A DNA stretch of 64,000 bases. It comes from Hymenoscyphus infarciens. Taxonomy: Eukaryota; Ascomycota; Leotiomycetes; Helotiales; Helotiaceae. Positions 59,418 through 64,000 of the stretch are shown one piece after another. Numbering within the stretch: the stretch's first letter is position 1; each line of letters opens with the position of its first letter. The DNA is taken from NCBI GenBank assembly GCA_001414345.1, contig LLCB01000014.1, positions 248,001 through 312,000 of the forward strand, read 5' to 3'. The notes under the pieces are model-generated. The model did not search any database and was not told the origin of the DNA. It saw nothing but the letters and a program-made list of their open reading frames with translations. A program made the position numbers and the translations under genes.

Positions 59418-61173
59418 CTAATAAAACCCCTCATCAAGGAACCCATACTCATTCAAAGTCAAAGTCCGACCCGTCGATCCTTCATCGACCCCAATATCAA
59501 CACCCTCATCTCGATCCGACAAAACAATATCCCGGGTTTCCCTCTCGTCATCAGCATCATCCAGCACGACTCTAATAAGAAACCCAGCAATCTGATTCTG
59601 ACCCCCATTCCCGTCCCTAATATTAGTCGCACTAGCACCCTCCCCCACCTCGTATAGCCCATCGACGGCAACCACCAGACTTTTCTGTTCCTCTTCTATC
59701 CGTTTCCTCTCAGTCTCCACACCAAAACTGACACAGTCAACTTTTATACCCCGAGCCATCTTTTCCGCTTCTTTCCAGTCTAATTCCTTTTCCCCTTCCC
59801 TCTCTTTGCCCCTATTTCCCCCCATTATCATTCCACCATCATCCATTAGTCCTCTCAATGCCTGTTTAGTTCCCCAATCCGCACCTGCGAAGTCAAGTAA
59901 GAATCTGAGCATTTCTCCTCTAAACGGCGGATGTCGTGGTTTGAATAACCCCGGTCTTGTTTGGAGAAGGGTCATGAACCACTCGGTAGGCTTCCCTAGG
60001 TGGAGATGGGTTATATATGTTAAGAGGAGGCGAAAATAAATAAATTTTGGGGATGGGAGATTGTGGTTGTTTAATGGGGAGGGTCGGAAAAGGAGGTTGT
60101 GAAAATTCTGCATTCTGTCAGCAATCTCGTTTTCAAGTTTAAGTCGTTGGGAAGTTGAAATGTAAAGGGTGATGGAAGTGATACCTTCGCTGGTCCTTGA
60201 CCTGTGTCTTTCTCGGCGTAGGTTTGATCTGCAAGTATGAATGTGTAACCCGCTGGATCTCCGGCTTCGTCAAGTGAGCTGGGGATGAGGACCAGGATTC
60301 CTCGAGAGACGGCTATAGCAAAGGGTTCGTGGAGGGCGATTCCTGTTGGGGGAGTAAGTTAACACCTCGCTTAACCAAAAAGTGTAGAAAAGACATACCA
60401 TTACCCCCCTCCAGAAACAAACCCTCAAACTCTCCCCCTCCCCCCTCCCAACTCGCAAACAGACTTGCCAACTTCTTAGAAACAAGCTGCAAAGGAACAA
60501 CCCGAACCATCTTCACCCCTCGTCCACTCCACCCTCCGAGAACATGACACCAATTCTTCCTCGGTCTCAATCTAGGGGGGATCACAGATGGGCTTCTCTC
60601 TCTTTCTTGGACGCAAGAGTATGCGAGAACGTTATCCCTAAATCTTTTTTCGGTGAAGGAGCGGGAGTTGCGACCTAGACCATTAGGTTGGCGGAAATTT
60701 TGGGGGCTGGTTATGGAAGCTAGGAGGAGGGTGTAGCAGTTGCAGATTTGTACGTTTGTTAGGGTGGGATTGGGGGTATATGTTAAGGGATCAAAGGGAG
60801 CTTGGGGGAGTGCAAGGCGGGTTTGTGAATTTTGGAGGAGGGGTATGAGGGATTGTTCCAATTTTTTGGGGGAAAGGAGGAAGTGCGATTCCCATTCTTT
60901 GGCGTGGATTTGGGACTGTAATTGCTCGTTCTCTGTTGCGAAAGAGAGGAATGCTCGAGGTGACGTGGAGGTGGAAGGGGGGAGGTTCTTGGTTTGAAGG
61001 GTGTGTAGGAATAAAACTGAGGAATCTTGGGTTAAAGAGACGATCCTTGCTTTGTAGGTTAGGTAGTTTGGTATTTTTGTTGAAGCTCTGAGGAGTTGGT
61101 TGAGGGGTTGGAGTTTGGTTAAGAGCTCTTGCGCGATTTCCTCGCTTGTTGAAGGGAAAAGGGGGAGGCCCAT
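59418..61173 (-). CDS. Large hypothetical protein
   Basis: Three exons, 61173-60399, 60342-60185, 60107-59418; 540 residues, with frame kept at both junctions. The N-terminal half is helical (EEIAQELLTKLQPLNQLLRA, ARIVSLTQDSSVLFLHTLQT). The middle holds KNWCHVLGGWSGRGVKMVRVVPLQLVSKKLASLFASWEGGGGEFEGLF, followed in exon 2 by IALHEPFAIAVSRGILVLIPSSLDEAGDPAGYTFILADQT. The C-terminal part is rich in acidic residues (DDADDERETRDIVLSDRDEG) and ends LNEYGFLDEGFY. The ending faintly resembles that of the unknown gene at 10908-11911 (INQYGLNDE), which may be chance. No signal peptide is seen. Family unknown. Confidence 0.7.
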
Positions 61174-61789
61174 TATGAAGATAGGTAGTAGTGAGTGTGA
61201 ACAGTCAGTGAATTTGGTTGATACGGTACTTTACAGTAGTGAAGATGGAGAAATGAGGATGTTGAAATTGCGTCAGTGATAAAGTGAGCTTTATATGGAT
61301 CGATTATTTCTGTGAATATGGGTCTTGTCACTTTTGTGACTGGTTTTCAGGAGCAATGATTCATGAAATGAACTGCCTTTGGATTGCTTTTATTTCGTGT
61401 GACTTTTGGAGTCGATGATTCATAGTACGCAAGCAGATGATCTTTCTGTCATGAGAAATTGTCGTCAAGTGTGAAGTAGCAGTACGTTACCAAAGTAAGG
61501 GAAGGTGGAATTTTGCCCGAAATTATATTGGAAGTTACAAACACAAATGAGCCGGCCTGAAAAAAGAAGAGAGCGCGTACTGAAAGACTACTGGGAGATA
61601 CGGGTGAATATCCTACATTGAACCCATAATGGCCTGAGATTTGGAGCAAACTTGTCCAAGATATCTTCGAGAAATCACCATCCGACGCAATCTTGGTTTA
61701 TGATTGCTGCCACCCGGTGGTTACCAACAATTCGGGCGCTATTCGCGAAACCCTTGCTGTTACTGAAACATTTGCAGCTGAAGAGGCCG
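61174..61789. other. Promoter side of the large hypothetical gene
   Basis: No gene or RNA seen. The composition turns AT-rich at its right end. Confidence 0.4.
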
Positions 61790-62900
61790 AAGAGTAACTA
61801 AACCAAACATACAGTAAGTTATAAGTTAAGCTTCTCTTTTAATCCTTTTTTTTTTCCTAGGCTTTTCCCTTATTTATTTTAGAGAATAGAAAACTAAAGT
61901 ACTTTTTAAGATAAAAGACCTAGCTAGAAAGAACTACTATATCTTCTTATATCTCCTCTCTATTCATTACTATCTCTAAGTAAGTATAATAATAATAAAC
62001 TTAATTCTTAAAAAACCCACTTTTTATAAGAAAATAAATTTATACTTCTATAAAGTTAAGTAGTCTCTACTAAGACCTTATAAAAATTTAGATATATATA
62101 AAAGTGTCTATTTTCTTTCTAAAAAGTTTATATAGTAAGAAAGCGGGTATTAGAGCGTCTCGTATATATTAAAAGCTAGAATTAAATAAATCGTGAATCG
62201 TAAATCATAAAACGTAAAAAGAGGTAAAATTATATTAAAGCTACTAGTTAAATCGACCTAAACTTACTATCTCTCTCTACTACTCTATCTTCTCCTTTAT
62301 TCTTATACTCTAGTAGACTAGCTTCTTCTCTCTTCTCCTCTTTGCTTCTCTTTAAAAAGCAGAAGGAAGAGAGAGCTAAAGGTAGGGAAATATGTTTACT
62401 TCTTACTTATTCTAGCTCTTCTCTAGAGAGGTAGGAGAGTAATATTTTAACGTGACTATTAATTGTTTACTAGCTCTCTGCCGCTGCCCCGCTACCCTCT
62501 TTCCCCTCTCTATCCTCCTTCTTTTCTATAACAGTGTAAGCTGCTTTTATTCTTCTTCTTCTTCTTCTTCTTCTTTTATACCCTACGAGAGTGTATAAGA
62601 GTAATAAAAACAGAGAGCGTGCGACAGTGTGAGTAGAGCAGTAAAGGTATATAAAAGCGAGAGCGAGAAGAAAAATAATATAAGATTATTACTCTATTTC
62701 CTACCTTGAAAAATGATACTTTACGAGTTACGATTTACGTTTTGCGATTTAGTCGTTTCCGACTTTTGGTATATACGGGATGCCGTAGATATAGAGCTCT
62801 TAGTAGCTATTCTTAAAGATATAATAATATACGTTGTTATTAAGTAAAGAGGAAAAGAGTGTCTAGGAACTAAGAAATTTTCTAAAAACACACGGTTTAT
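61790..62900. repeat. AT-rich, ORF-free island with (TTC)n tract
   Basis: Same character as the islands at 5260 and 50800, with CTCTCT runs and a (TTC)n tract at about 62545-62575. Probably a RIP-eroded repeat. Confidence 0.55.
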
Positions 62901-64000
62901 AAAATATCGTTAAAAGGGAATCTTAACTCGTAACTCACTGTATTCGGCATCAGGAAAAGGTTCGGCAGTGGAGAGTTGTTCGACAATGGAGAGTTATTTG
63001 AAGAAAGAGAGTTAGAAGGCGACAAATAATTGTATGCCATCACAATGTTTGCGGTTGCAGCACGCTGTGTGAAAACAAGAGCATATATTTTTATGTCGGC
63101 ATCTACATGTAATGCTTATTACCCGTGGGCCTCTAGAGGAGTCCTATGGGTGGCAACACTGGATGGTAATCGTGTGGCACCAGCTCTCTTTTAGTTCAGT
63201 TCGCGAGTACGATAGAAGCATAGCTTCGCCTAGCTTCTCTACTAATCTTGTTACAACGGGACAACGATTAAGCAAGACTATGGGTACTACAGCGAGATGA
63301 TAGTATACTTGACATGGATTTAAAGCGGGTCAACGATAATCTAATACGTTGTACCTTCCCCTTTCAAGCACTTCTCTTGTTGTCAAAGTCTAGTCTACCA
63401 TTAAATCAAAATATGTTGCCGAGTATCTTTCTTTTATTGTTTCTTTGCTTTTGAACTGTGCGTTTAATAACTAAATAACGCTCGCCCCCCCCCCCATTGA
63501 ACTTTTTAGTATTTCTTCTATTCGCTGTCACCAAGGTCGACATGTACTCAATAAGCCTTCAAGACCAGTATTCAACATGTTTCCATGTCAATTATTCAAC
63601 ATGCAGAATAGCCATTGTGTTCTAGCTAAAATAAAAAGTTGATTCGATATAGAGGGTGTTTGGAGGTTGAAGTGATAGTAAGAAGGAGGCCGATGTGCCG
63701 AGGCCCTTTTCATCGAAAAGGGTACAAGAAAGCCTTCAAGAAAAGTAGAGATATTGAAGCGGAGGACAGATATGACGACAACATATCGGAGAGAAGAATA
63801 TACAAACAAGGTTTGAGAGTAGGAAAGGTAGAAAAGGAATACTGGTACGAATGCGACAGCAGAGAATCTCGGTGTTGCCATTAATAATTTTGATATCTTT
63901 TCGGCAACAACTCGAAGTGCGAGCTTTGAAAATCCAGCAACCCTCCGCTAACTTCTTATACTGTCCTATCTGAACCTTGCTTAATCGATCCAGGAACTAG
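62901..64000. other. Right end of window, no supported gene
   Basis: Mixed composition with a C-run at about 63485-63497. Small frames on both strands (63588-63884) overlap each other and carry no recognisable domain. A gene may begin beyond the window. Confidence 0.4.

Noticed and set aside
62960..63015. Possible extra MITE fragment (GTGGAGAGTTGTT)
   Set aside because: Only about 13 bases match the element interior and no terminal repeat is present.

Overview
The window reads as nuclear DNA of a filamentous ascomycete (Pezizomycotina; a leotiomycete is my best guess, from sequence character only). Genes carry short introns (mostly 47-110 nt, GT...CTAAC...AG), intergenic spaces are long, and several strongly AT-rich, ORF-free islands look like transposon remains eroded by repeat-induced point mutation (RIP). 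I modelled 17 protein genes (one cut by the window edge), one intron-containing tRNA, a 216-bp inverted-repeat mobile element in three copies, and several relics. Exon limits come from reading frames and splice motifs and have not been checked against transcripts.

Region by region. 1-4742: the 5' end of RAD7 (minus) and complete RAD16 (plus) stand head to head, the two partners of the global-genome nucleotide-excision-repair complex. 4743-7000: AT-rich island and MITE copy 1. 7219-13780: a coiled-coil protein of unknown function, an O-methyltransferase, an unknown gene, MITE copy 2 and a GFA/CENP-V-fold protein. 14218-21668: a divergent pair, a protein kinase with ankyrin repeats (minus) and a HeLo-domain protein with a degenerate kinase domain (plus); their layouts resemble animal RIPK4 and MLKL. 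22161-25708: tRNA-Leu(AAG) and a gene with a repeated RRFxPxPVETT motif. 25709-34335: gene-poor accessory block with MITE copy 3, a chromodomain-like relic and a diverged local duplication.

34336-50250 is a dense housekeeping block: BUR1/CDK9 kinase, a tiny complex I subunit of the NDUFB2 family in four coding exons, a cyclopropane-synthase-type methyltransferase, a P5B ATPase (YPK9/ATP13A type, 16 exons), the histone chaperone NAP1, 3-phosphoglycerate dehydrogenase, and an unknown gene that seems to carry a one-base frameshift near its end. 50500-53500: tRNA-like remnant, a second AT-rich island and decayed sequence. 53549-61173: a FAM32A-like protein, a Ser/Thr-rich membrane or wall protein and a large unknown protein. 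61174-64000: a third AT-rich island and no gene that I can support.

The two points most worth following are the divergent HeLo-pseudokinase / kinase-ankyrin pair as a candidate regulated-cell-death module, and the linkage of RAD7 with RAD16.
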